From Roseovarius faecimaris (GTDB lineage: Bacteria; Pseudomonadota; Alphaproteobacteria; Rhodobacterales; Rhodobacteraceae), in assembly GCF_009762325.1 (NCBI RefSeq), contig NZ_CP034348.1:1866501-1930500 (forward strand): 64,000 bases of DNA, read 5' to 3'. The translations under genes and the position numbers were made by a program. This document shows positions 57,058 through 64,000 of the stretch, piece by piece. The notes beneath the pieces were generated by a model. The model did no database searches and was not told where the DNA came from. It worked only from the letters and a program-made list of their open reading frames with translations. Numbering within the stretch: position 1 is the first letter of the stretch; each line of letters begins with the position of its first letter.

Positions 57058-58428
57058 TTAACTCGCCTGTGCCTCGGCGGTGGCAGCCCGCAGCGCCGAA
57101 AGCTCCTCGGCCACAAGAAAGGCCAGTTCCAGCGATTGCGAGGCATTCAGGCGCGGATCGCAGGCGGTATGATACCGGTCCGACAGGTTCTCATCCGATA
57201 CCGCGCGCATACCGCCGGTGCATTCGGTCACGTCCTGTCCGGTCATCTCGAAATGCACCCCGCCCGGGATCGTACCCTCGGCGCGGTGAACGCCAAAGAA
57301 GTCCTGCACCTCGCGCAGCACACTCTCGAACGGCCGGGTTTTATATCCGCTGGCCGATTTGATGGTGTTGCCATGCATCGGATCACAAACCCAGACCACC
57401 TTGGCGCCTTCTTCCTCGACCGCCTTGATCAGGCGCGGCAGGTGTTCGCCAACATTGCCCGCACCAAAGCGCGCGATCAGGGTCAGACGGCCCGCTTCGT
57501 TTTCAGGGTTGAGCTTTTCCATCAACACTTTGAGGTCGTCGGCCGTTGTCGTGGGGCCGCATTTCATCCCGATCGGGTTCAGCACCCCGCGGGCGAACTC
57601 CACATGCGCGCCATCGGGCTGGCGGGTGCGGTCCCCGATCCAGATCATGTGCCCCGACCCCGCGAGCCACTTGCCGGAGGTCGAGTCGAGCCGCGTCAGC
57701 GCCTCTTCATATTCCAGCAACAGCCCCTCGTGCGAGGTGTAGAAATCAACCGATTGAAGCGTGTGGGCGCTGTCGCCTGTCACGCCCGCGGCCTGCATGA
57801 AATCCAGCGTGTCGGTGATCCGGTTGGCCAAATCGCGGTAGCGCTCTGCTTTTTCCGATTCCGTGAAGCCCAGCGTCCATGCATGCACCTGATGCACATC
57901 CGCATAGCCCCCCGTTGAAAACGCCCGGAGCAGGTTCAGCGTGGCCGCGGCCTGGGTGTAGGCCTGCAGCATCTTGCCCGGATCGGGACTGCGCGCCTCG
58001 GGCGTGAAGGCCAGCTCGTTGATGATGTCGCCGCGGTAGCTCGGCAGTTCCACGCCATCGACCACCTCAGTGGGCGCGCTGCGCGGCTTGGCGAATTGAC
58101 CCGCCATCCGGCCGACCTTGATCACCGGCACCTTGGCGCCATAGGTCAGCACCATCGCCATCTGCAGCATGACCTTGAACGTGTCGCGAATGGCATCGGC
58201 GCTGAATTGCTCGAAGCTTTCGGCGCAATCGCCGCCCTGAAGCAGAAACGCCTCCCCGCGCGAGGCCGCACCCAGTTGCTTTTTCAGCCTGCGCGCCTCA
58301 CCGGCAAAAACCAGCGGAGGATACTGCGCGAGCCGTGCCTCGACCTGTGCCAGCGCATCAGGATCGGTGTATTCGGGCATCTGAATCCGGGGCTTTTTGC
58401 GCCAGTCGGTTTTCTGCCAAGTGCTCAT
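57058..58428 (-). CDS. aroG: Class II DAHP synthase
   Basis: A 456-residue class II (plant-type) 3-deoxy-D-arabino-heptulosonate-7-phosphate synthase, first enzyme of the shikimate pathway. Seen: [40 protein letters not shown] (metal site), [46 protein letters not shown]-like [38 protein letters not shown], and [11 protein letters not shown]. The ATG at 58428 has GGAGA close before it. Divergent from the GlxA-type regulator. Confidence 0.96.
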   Translation of the reverse strand: MSTWQKTDWRKKPRIQMPEYTDPDALAQVEARLAQYPPLVFAGEARRLKKQLGAASRGEAFLLQGGDCAESFEQFSADAIRDTFKVMLQMAMVLTYGAKVPVIKVGRMAGQFAKPRSAPTEVVDGVELPSYRGDIINELAFTPEARSPDPGKMLQAYTQAAATLNLLRAFSTGGYADVHQVHAWTLGFTESEKAERYRDLANRITDTLDFMQAAGVTGDSAHTLQSVDFYTSHEGLLLEYEEALTRLDSTSGKWLAGSGHMIWIGDRTRQPDGAHVEFARGVLNPIGMKCGPTTTADDLKVLMEKLNPENEAGRLTLIARFGAGNVGEHLPRLIKAVEEEGAKVVWVCDPMHGNTIKSASGYKTRPFESVLREVQDFFGVHRAEGTIPGGVHFEMTGQDVTECTGGMRAVSDENLSDRYHTACDPRLNASQSLELAFLVAEELSALRAATAEAQAS

Positions 58429-58608
58429 AGTCTTTCTCCGCGTCATGTCTTTGGACGGGGCTTCTTACAAAACCCAGCCGCCTAAGACCATATATGTTAT
58501 CATATCTCCAGCGCAAATCCTGTCGTTTTGGCCCCGGGGCATTGCGATTTCCGGCCAGACACGATTTGGTACTTGCCACAATTGAAGATTCGACAAGGAC
58601 GAAGACGC

Positions 58609-59601
58609 GTGACAACCACCCCTGGGAAAACTGACAAAAAAGCCCCGACGCGGTTTGTGTTTGTCCTGCTCGACAACTTTACCCTTCTGTGTTTTTCGGC
58701 TGCGGTGGAATGCCTGCGCATCGCCAACCGGATGGCCGATGAGACGCTGTACGAGTGGGTGCTTGCTGGCGAAGGCGGCGATACGGTGCGCTGCTCTGCC
58801 GGGGCCGCGTTCCAGGTCGATATCGACCTCGATGAACTCAAGCGCGACGATGTCCTGATGATCTGTGGCGGGATTGACGTGCAATCCGCCACCACCAAGA
58901 AAATGCTAAGCTGGCTGCGGCGCGAGGCGCGGCGCGGGCTCAAGGTCGGCGGACTCTGCACCGCGGCCTACACCGTGGCCAAGGCGGGGCTGCTCGACGG
59001 CAAGCGCGCGACGATCCACTGGGAAAACCAGGACAGTTTCCTGGAAGAGTTCGACGAGGTGAACCTCACGAAATCGGTTTTCGTGATCGACGGCAACCGC
59101 ATGACCACGGCGGGCGGCACGTCGTCAATCGACCTGATGCTCAAGCTTATCGCCGACGATCACGGCGAGAAACTGGCCAATGCAGTGGCCGACCAGCTGA
59201 TCTATTCGTCGATCCGCACCGACCAGGACACCCAGCGGCTGTCTGTGCCCACCCGGATCGGGGTGCGCCACCCCAAGCTCAGCCAGGTCATCCAGATGAT
59301 GGAGGCCAATATCGAAGAGCCGATCAGCCCGTCGATCCTGGCCAAGGATGTGGGCATGTCCACCCGGCAGCTCGAACGGCTTTTCCGGCGCTATCTCAAT
59401 CGCTCACCCAAACGCTATTACATGGAGCTGCGGCTTCAGAAGGCGCGTAACCTCTTGATGCAAACCGATATGACGGTGATCAACGTGGCCCTGGCCTGCG
59501 GCTTTGCCTCACCGTCGCATTTCTCGAAATGCTATCGCGGCCAGTACAATATCACGCCCTACCGCGAACGCGGCGCGCAATCCACGCGCCTGTCGGTCTG
59601 A
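58609..59601 (+). CDS. GlxA-type AraC-family transcriptional regulator
   Basis: A 330-residue regulator with a DJ-1/PfpI-like ligand domain (FVFVLLDNFTLLCFSAAVECLRIANRM, MICGGIDVQSA, RGLKVGGLCTAAYTVAKAGLLDGKRATIHWEN) and a C-terminal AraC DNA-binding domain with two HTH (EEPISPSILAKDVGMSTRQLERLFRRYLNRSPKRYYMELRLQKARNLL and VINVALACGFASPSHFSKCYRGQYNITP). This is the GlxA/CdhR/GbdR group, many of which control betaine, carnitine or dimethylglycine use. Whether it acts on the amine cluster 2-10 kb away cannot be told from the sequence. The GTG at 58609 has AAGGA 9 bases before it; a longer frame begins at 58528. Confidence 0.88.
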   Translation: MTTTPGKTDKKAPTRFVFVLLDNFTLLCFSAAVECLRIANRMADETLYEWVLAGEGGDTVRCSAGAAFQVDIDLDELKRDDVLMICGGIDVQSATTKKMLSWLRREARRGLKVGGLCTAAYTVAKAGLLDGKRATIHWENQDSFLEEFDEVNLTKSVFVIDGNRMTTAGGTSSIDLMLKLIADDHGEKLANAVADQLIYSSIRTDQDTQRLSVPTRIGVRHPKLSQVIQMMEANIEEPISPSILAKDVGMSTRQLERLFRRYLNRSPKRYYMELRLQKARNLLMQTDMTVINVALACGFASPSHFSKCYRGQYNITPYRERGAQSTRLSV

Positions 59602-59604
59602 CCG

Positions 59605-59630
59605 CCGTAGGGTGCGTGTTCACACGCACC
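59605..59630. repeat. Dispersed palindrome, copy after the GlxA-type gene
   Basis: CCGTAG followed by the core GGTGCGTGTTCACACGCACC, identical to the first and third units at 19794-19908. It starts 3 bases after the regulator stop and lies before the convergent small protein gene. Confidence 0.85.
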
Positions 59631-59635
59631 GCGCG

Positions 59636-60067
59636 TCAGAAACTCCCGATCAGCTTGTAGAAATCGGTGTTGAACTTGATGTTCAGCGCCACGAGGTTGT
59701 CCTCACGCTGATGCAGCAGGACGGTCACGAACACATAGTTCAGCCCGGTCCAGTAGGCATAAAGCTCTTGTGACCAGCCGCCGCCCATCTCGTCCACGCG
59801 CATCACGTCCACATGTTTGAAATCGATCGGAAACATGTCGCGCATCCGCGCTTCAAGCTGCTCCACCTGCTCCGCGCTCAGGTCGCTGGAGCCGCCGAAA
59901 CGGTTCATCACCGCCGCGATCTGGCGCGACATCATCAGCTCATCAAGCTGTGCGCGCATATCGTCATAATTTTTGAAAACCGGGGTTTCCTGTGCCGTCA
60001 CCCCGGAGGCGCTCAGCCCAAGCCCAACGGCCAGGACAACCGCAGAACACCAATGCGAAAGTTTCAT
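59636..60067 (-). CDS. Small secreted protein of unknown function
   Basis: A 143-residue protein with a Sec signal: MKLSHWCSAVVLAVGLGLSASGVTA|QETP. The mature part is about 118 residues and acidic, with DDMRAQLDELMMSRQIAAVMNRFGG and a C-terminal ALNIKFNTDFYKLIGSF. No known domain is recognised. ATG at 60067 follows AAGGG at 11 bases; an in-frame ATG at 60088 lacks a ribosome site. Periplasmic; convergent with the GlxA-type gene. Confidence 0.65.
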   Translation of the reverse strand: MKLSHWCSAVVLAVGLGLSASGVTAQETPVFKNYDDMRAQLDELMMSRQIAAVMNRFGGSSDLSAEQVEQLEARMRDMFPIDFKHVDVMRVDEMGGGWSQELYAYWTGLNYVFVTVLLHQREDNLVALNIKFNTDFYKLIGSF

Positions 60068-60118
60068 ATCCAAACATCCCTTGTCCAATAAACTGTCTCC
60101 AGCTTGGCACGGGACGGG

Positions 60119-61216
60119 TCAGCGTTCCAGAGGTGAAAGCCGGTAAAGCGCGCCCTGCCCGACCGAAAGCACCCAGATCGTGCCGTCCGGGGCTTCGCGG
60201 ATATCGCGCACCCGCAAGGTGTCTTCCGATTGCAACTGTTCAACCTCGCGCAAGGGGCTGCCCGACAGGCGCGCGACATAGTCGAACTTGAGCGAACCCA
60301 CAAAGATATCGCCGCGCCAGTCCGGCCAGAGCGCGCCGGAATACACCATCATGCCCGAGGGCGCGATGGACGGATCCCAATAATGCGCGGGCTGTTCCAT
60401 GCCGGGTTTGGCGGTGCCCTCTCCGATCTTGCCGCCCGAGTAATGCCGTCCGTAAGAGATGACCGGCCAGCCGTAATTGGCCCCGCGCGTGATCCGGTTC
60501 ACCTCATCGCCGCCCCGCGCGCCATGCTCCACGACCCAGAGCTGCCCTTGCAAATCAAGCGCGGCACCCTGCGGATTGCGGTGGCCATAACTCCAGATCT
60601 CGGGCTGCGCGCCGGGCTGGCTGACGAACGGGTTGTCCTGCGGGACCGACCCGTCGCGGGCGATACGGATGACCGAGCCGTTCTCTCGGCTCAGATCCTG
60701 CGCCGAAGGTCTGTCCCCACGGTCGCCGGTGGTCACGTAGAGATACCCGTCGCGCCCTTCAACGATGCGGCTGCCGAAATGCCGCCCGCCGGAACTGCCC
60801 GTCTCCATCTCCCAGAGGACGCGCCAGCCAGTGAGGCGCCGCGCATCGCTGCTGAGCGTGGCCGTGGCCACGGCCGTGCCGGCGCCGCCGCGCTGGCGTT
60901 TGGCAAATGTGAAGTAGAGTTGTCGGGTCTCGGCGAAATCACGCGGCACCAGCAGATCCAGCAATCCGCCCTGCCCGCGGGCAAAGACCGACGGCACGCC
61001 TGTGACCTCTTGCAGGGTTCCGTCCGTCACCCGCAAGAGCCGCCCGTCGCGTTCGGTGATCAGAACCGCCCCGTCCGGCAGAAAGCCGAACGCCCAGGGC
61101 GTATCGAGCCCGCGCGCCATTTCCTCGACCCGAAGCTTACCACCCGTGCTTTCCAGTGCCGCCGCCGGGCCGAGACCCAGCAAGACGATGCTCATGACAA
61201 CGATCCATTGGCGCAT
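60119..61216 (-). CDS. PQQ-dependent sugar dehydrogenase-like protein
   Basis: A 365-residue exported protein (signal MRQWIVVMSIVLLGLGPAAALE) of the glucose/sorbosone dehydrogenase beta-propeller family (YliI/soluble GDH-like). Seen: VEEMARGLDTPWAFGFLPDGAVLITERDGRLLRV, the family start, HFGSRIVEGRDGYLYVTTGDRGDR and WSYGHRNPQGAALD, the latter holding the conserved His/Arg-Asn-Pro block, and the RGGDEVNRITRGANYGWPVISYG loop. PQQ is bound in the soluble members. Whether this protein binds PQQ is not shown. Divergent from livK. Confidence 0.9.
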   Translation of the reverse strand: MRQWIVVMSIVLLGLGPAAALESTGGKLRVEEMARGLDTPWAFGFLPDGAVLITERDGRLLRVTDGTLQEVTGVPSVFARGQGGLLDLLVPRDFAETRQLYFTFAKRQRGGAGTAVATATLSSDARRLTGWRVLWEMETGSSGGRHFGSRIVEGRDGYLYVTTGDRGDRPSAQDLSRENGSVIRIARDGSVPQDNPFVSQPGAQPEIWSYGHRNPQGAALDLQGQLWVVEHGARGGDEVNRITRGANYGWPVISYGRHYSGGKIGEGTAKPGMEQPAHYWDPSIAPSGMMVYSGALWPDWRGDIFVGSLKFDYVARLSGSPLREVEQLQSEDTLRVRDIREAPDGTIWVLSVGQGALYRLSPLER

Positions 61217-61405
61217 CTCATCTCTCCTTTCCGATCAATATAGGCATTTGTGCCAAACTCCCCAGAGCCGCGAGCGCAATACAGCTCAGCACCCGCGCAG
61301 CATGACGCGACGGCCCGCATGTTCCTGTTGAAATTGACTTTTCTTTTTCCCTGCCGGGCACTACCTTCCCCGCCAGGATCAAAATCCAAACTCAGGGAGA
61401 CAAAG

Positions 61406-62593
61406 ATGAAGAAATTTCTAGCTGCCACCGCTTCTGCCGCACTGCTGGCCGGAGCCGCGCAGGCCGATGATCACGGTGTGAAGATCGGGATCATTCTGGG
61501 CTTCACCGGCCCGATCGAGTCGCTGACGCCGCATATGGCCGATGGGGCCGAGATGGCGATGAAGGAAGTCACCGAGAGCGGCAAGCTCCTGGGCGGCAAG
61601 GCCGTGATGCCGGTGCGCGCCGACAGCACCTGTGTGGACGCCGGTGCCGCCACCGCCGCCGCCGAGCGCCTGATCACCTCCGAAGGGGTCAAGGGCATCA
61701 TGGGCGCGGACTGTTCCGGTGTAACGGGGGCAATCCTCAGCAACGTGGCCGTGGCCAATGGCATGGTGATGATTTCGCCCTCCGCCACCTCGCCCGGCCT
61801 GTCGGATGCCGAGGATGACGGCCTGTTCTTCCGCACCGCCCCGTCGGATGCGCGTCAGGGCGTGGTGATGACCGATGTTCTGATGGAACAGGGCATCAAG
61901 GAAGTTGCCGTGACCTATACCAACAACGACTATGGCAAGGGTCTGGCTGACAGCTTCCAGGCGGCGTTCGAGGCAGCCGGCGGCAGTGTGACCATCTCTG
62001 CGGCGCATGAAGACGGTAAGGCCGACTATTCTGCGGAGGTCGCCGCACTGGCCGCGGCAGGCGGTGATCGCCTGGTTGTTGCGGGCTATGTCGACCAGGG
62101 CGGCAATGGCATCGTGCGCGCCTCGCTCGATAGCGGCGCCTTTGACAGCTTCCACTTCCCCGACGGGATGATCGGCGCGAAGCTGGAAGAGGATTTCGGC
62201 AGCGAGATCAATGGCTCCACCGGTCAGGTGCCCGGAACGGACAGCCCTGGCGCGACCACCTTCGCCGAATTGGTGGGCGACGCATTTGACGTCACCTCCC
62301 CCTACACCGGCGAAAGCTATGATGCCGCCGCCCTGATCATGCTGGCCATGCAGGCCGCAGGCTCGACCGAGCCGGGCGACTACAAGTCCAAGATCATGGA
62401 CGTGGCCAACGCGCCGGGCGAGCAGATCATGCCGGGCGAGCTTGGCAAGGCGCTGGAGATCCTCGCGAATGGCGGTGAGATCGACTATGTCGGCGCCACG
62501 GCCGTGGAAATGCTTGACGGCGGCGATGCGGCCGGTGGCTATCGCGAGATTGTCTTCAAGGACGGCATGATGGACACGGTCGGCTATCGCTGA
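61406..62593 (+). CDS. livK: Branched-chain amino acid ABC transporter substrate-binding protein
   Basis: A 395-residue periplasmic binding protein: signal MKKFLAATASAALLAGAAQA|DD, then VKIGIILGFTGPIESLTPHMADGAEMAM (LivK/Peripla_BP_6 start), IMGADCSGVTGAILSNVAVANGMVMISPSATSP and FRTAPSDARQGVVMTDVL. The Tyr/Ser residues of the family that bind the amino-acid group are in context. GGGAGA is right before the ATG at 61406. First gene of a liv operon that continues past the window. Confidence 0.92.
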   Translation: MKKFLAATASAALLAGAAQADDHGVKIGIILGFTGPIESLTPHMADGAEMAMKEVTESGKLLGGKAVMPVRADSTCVDAGAATAAAERLITSEGVKGIMGADCSGVTGAILSNVAVANGMVMISPSATSPGLSDAEDDGLFFRTAPSDARQGVVMTDVLMEQGIKEVAVTYTNNDYGKGLADSFQAAFEAAGGSVTISAAHEDGKADYSAEVAALAAAGGDRLVVAGYVDQGGNGIVRASLDSGAFDSFHFPDGMIGAKLEEDFGSEINGSTGQVPGTDSPGATTFAELVGDAFDVTSPYTGESYDAAALIMLAMQAAGSTEPGDYKSKIMDVANAPGEQIMPGELGKALEILANGGEIDYVGATAVEMLDGGDAAGGYREIVFKDGMMDTVGYR

Positions 62594-62616
62594 TCCGCAC
62601 TGATGTGACCAAAAGA

Positions 62617-62647
62617 GAACAGCCCGGGTTTTGCGCCCGGGCTGTTC
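62617..62647 (+). terminator. Hairpin between livK and livG
   Basis: GAACAGCCCGGG (62617-62628) and CCCGGGCTGTTC (62636-62647) form a perfect 12-bp stem with a 7-base loop and no T-run. It lies 24 bases after the livK stop. Such hairpins often stabilise the binding-protein mRNA or partly stop transcription to raise its level over the transport genes. Confidence 0.7.
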
Positions 62648-62685
62648 CAAGAATAAAGGTCCGAAGGGCCATGGGGGGATAGCGC

Positions 62686-63474
62686 ATGATCGTCATTGAC
62701 GACGTTCACAAGCATTTTGGCGGGTTTCATGCCGTCGATGGCGCCAGCATGGAGATCGCCCAGGGCTCGATCACCGGGCTGATCGGCCCCAATGGCGCGG
62801 GCAAGACCACATTGTTCAACGTGATCGCCGGCGTGCTTCCGCCCACCTCGGGGCGGATCACCATGGCGGGTGAGGATATCACCGGGCTGCCGCCGCATGA
62901 GCTGTTTCACAAGGGGCTTCTGCGGACCTTCCAGATCGCACATGAGTTTTCATCGATGACCTGCCGGGAGAACCTGATGATGGTGCCGGGCGGCCAATCG
63001 GGCGAGCGGCTGTGGAACACCTGGTTTGGCCGCAAGCGGATTGCCGAGGAAGAACGCGCGCTGAGGGCCAAGGCCGACGAGGTGCTGGAGTTTCTGACCA
63101 TCGAGCATCTGGCCGATCATCAGGCAGGCCAGGTCTCGGGCGGGCAGAAAAAACTTCTGGAGCTTGGCCGCACGATGATGGTCGACGCCAAGATCGTTTT
63201 CCTCGATGAAGTGGGCGCCGGGGTGAACCGCACGCTGCTGAACACGATTGCCGATGCGATCCAGCAGCTCAACCGCGAGCGCGGCTACACCTTTGTGGTG
63301 ATCGAGCATGACATGGATTTCATCGGCCGGATCTGTGACCCTGTGATCTGCATGGCCGAGGGAAAGGTTCTGGCGACCGGCACGCTGGACGAGATCAAGG
63401 CCAATGAACAGGTGATCGAGGCGTATCTGGGCACCGGGCTGAAGAACAAGGATCAGGTCGGTGCAGGGGCGTGA
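62686..63474 (+). CDS. livG: Branched-chain amino acid ABC transporter ATP-binding protein
   Basis: A 262-residue ATPase. Walker [13 protein letters not shown], signature [13 protein letters not shown], Walker [11 protein letters not shown] with Val where LDEP is usual, H-loop IEHDMDF. LivG is one of the two ATPases of the Liv importer. It follows livK and a hairpin; no permease gene is seen between them, so livH and livM must lie elsewhere, possibly beyond the right edge. Confidence 0.93.
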   Translation: MIVIDDVHKHFGGFHAVDGASMEIAQGSITGLIGPNGAGKTTLFNVIAGVLPPTSGRITMAGEDITGLPPHELFHKGLLRTFQIAHEFSSMTCRENLMMVPGGQSGERLWNTWFGRKRIAEEERALRAKADEVLEFLTIEHLADHQAGQVSGGQKKLLELGRTMMVDAKIVFLDEVGAGVNRTLLNTIADAIQQLNRERGYTFVVIEHDMDFIGRICDPVICMAEGKVLATGTLDEIKANEQVIEAYLGTGLKNKDQVGAGA

Positions 63475-63533
63475 GGTGATCCAGATGAGTGGCTGCGCCA
63501 CGCCGGTTGCTTTGCGTTCGGGCCACGCAGGCC

Positions 63534-63553
63534 CTGGGGGACCAGTCCCCCAG
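63534..63553. terminator. Short hairpin between livG and livF
   Basis: CTGGGGGA (63534-63541), loop CCAG, TCCCCCAG (63546-63553). It is directly followed by CCCCC and then by the GAGTATTT element. Confidence 0.5.
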
Positions 63554-63561
63554 ACCCCCTG

Positions 63562-63584
63562 GAGTATTTGGGGAACAATGAAAG
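63562..63584 (+). repeat. GAGTATTT...GGAACAATGAAAG element, copy 2
   Basis: GAGTATTT, then GG, then GGAACAATGAAAG, 21 of 23 bases identical to the element at 23391-23413. It ends 9 bases before the livF ATG. Confidence 0.6.
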
Positions 63585-63593
63585 GGGCGCGTC

Positions 63594-64000
63594 ATGTCTG
63601 AGCCGTTTTTGATTGGCGACACCATGACCGGCGGCTATGGCAACGGGCCGGATATCCTGCATGAATGCACCATTGCGGTGGACCGGGGCGAGATCGCCGT
63701 GATTGTCGGGCCGAACGGTGCCGGCAAGTCCACCGCCATGCGCGCAGTCTTTGGCATGCTGAATGTGCGGCAGGGGGCGGTGCGGCTGAATGGGGAGGAC
63801 ATCACCGCGCTCAGCCCGCAGGACCGGGTGGTTAAGGGCATGGGGTTTGTCCCGCAGACGCATAACATCTTCACCTCGATGACTGTTGAGGAAAACCTGG
63901 AGATGGGCGCGTTTATCCGTACCGATGACATCTCGGGCACGATGGAGCAGGTGTATGAGCTGTTTCCGATCCTGCGCGAGAAGCGGCATCAGGCGGCGGG
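63594..64000 (+). CDS. livF: Branched-chain amino acid ABC transporter ATP-binding protein, 5' part
   Basis: The first 135 residues of a second Liv ATPase, cut by the right edge. Walker A GPNGAGKSTAMR and Q-loop VPQTHNIFTSMTVEENL are present; signature and Walker B lie beyond. AAGGGG is close before the ATG. Together with livG it would energise the importer whose binding protein is livK. Confidence 0.9.
   Translation, partial: MSEPFLIGDTMTGGYGNGPDILHECTIAVDRGEIAVIVGPNGAGKSTAMRAVFGMLNVRQGAVRLNGEDITALSPQDRVVKGMGFVPQTHNIFTSMTVEENLEMGAFIRTDDISGTMEQVYELFPILREKRHQAA

Overview
The window looks like chromosomal DNA of a GC-rich alphaproteobacterium, most likely Rhodobacteraceae (Roseobacter group). 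The evidence is the gene content and order: rplU-rpmA-obgE-proB-proA, a usg gene near gyrA, a ChpT-type phosphotransferase, olsB-olsA, a Hint-domain protein, and many overlapping ATGA or TGATG gene junctions. This assignment is inferred from family knowledge; no search was run.

Layout. 1-4.6 kb: tail of an LpxL-type acyltransferase, then hemF, an SDR and an RsmC-like methyltransferase in one minus-strand run, then clpS divergent from a HAD hydrolase. 4.7-14.9 kb: a tiny secreted peptide gene, mfd with a membrane protein, hemB, a SYLF lipoprotein, a stand-alone receiver, usg, and gyrA. 15-19.8 kb: an exopolysaccharide block (OPX lipoprotein, epimerase, sugar transferase, membrane nucleotide-sugar dehydratase) closed by a tandem palindromic repeat. 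19.9-26.7 kb: M32 carboxypeptidase, ctaA, a TrmJ-like methyltransferase, a ThiE-like protein, olsB-olsA for ornithine lipid, a DUF3553 protein and chpT. 26.7-34.5 kb: proA, proB, obgE, two GNAT genes, rpmA, rplU with a fused helix-hairpin-helix tail, and two DUF2059 secreted proteins.

34.6-42.4 kb is a probable integrated element beside a tRNA-Ser(CGA) gene. It carries a large serine recombinase with DUF2924 and DUF3489 partners, a lower-GC membrane protein, two DUF5681 proteins coupled to a ParB-domain DNA methyltransferase, long non-coding stretches with repeats, and a Hint-domain protein. Its limits are not proven.

42.8-46.8 kb encodes DabB-DabA, a two-component inorganic carbon uptake system. 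46.9-56.9 kb is a long minus-strand cluster: flavin oxidoreductase, RidA, LysR regulator, an N-demethylase-like Fe-S flavoenzyme, ArgE-like deacylase and a PotABCD transporter. It reads as an uptake and breakdown pathway for an amine compound. 57-64 kb: class II DAHP synthase, a GlxA-type AraC regulator, a small secreted protein, a PQQ-type sugar dehydrogenase, and the start of a branched-chain amino acid (Liv) ABC operon that runs off the right end.

Three kinds of non-coding structure recur: a short palindrome with core GGTGCGTGTTCACACGCACC just after gene ends (six copies), a GAGTATTT...GGAACAATGAAAG element upstream of two genes, and several strong inverted repeats that mark terminators or possible operators.
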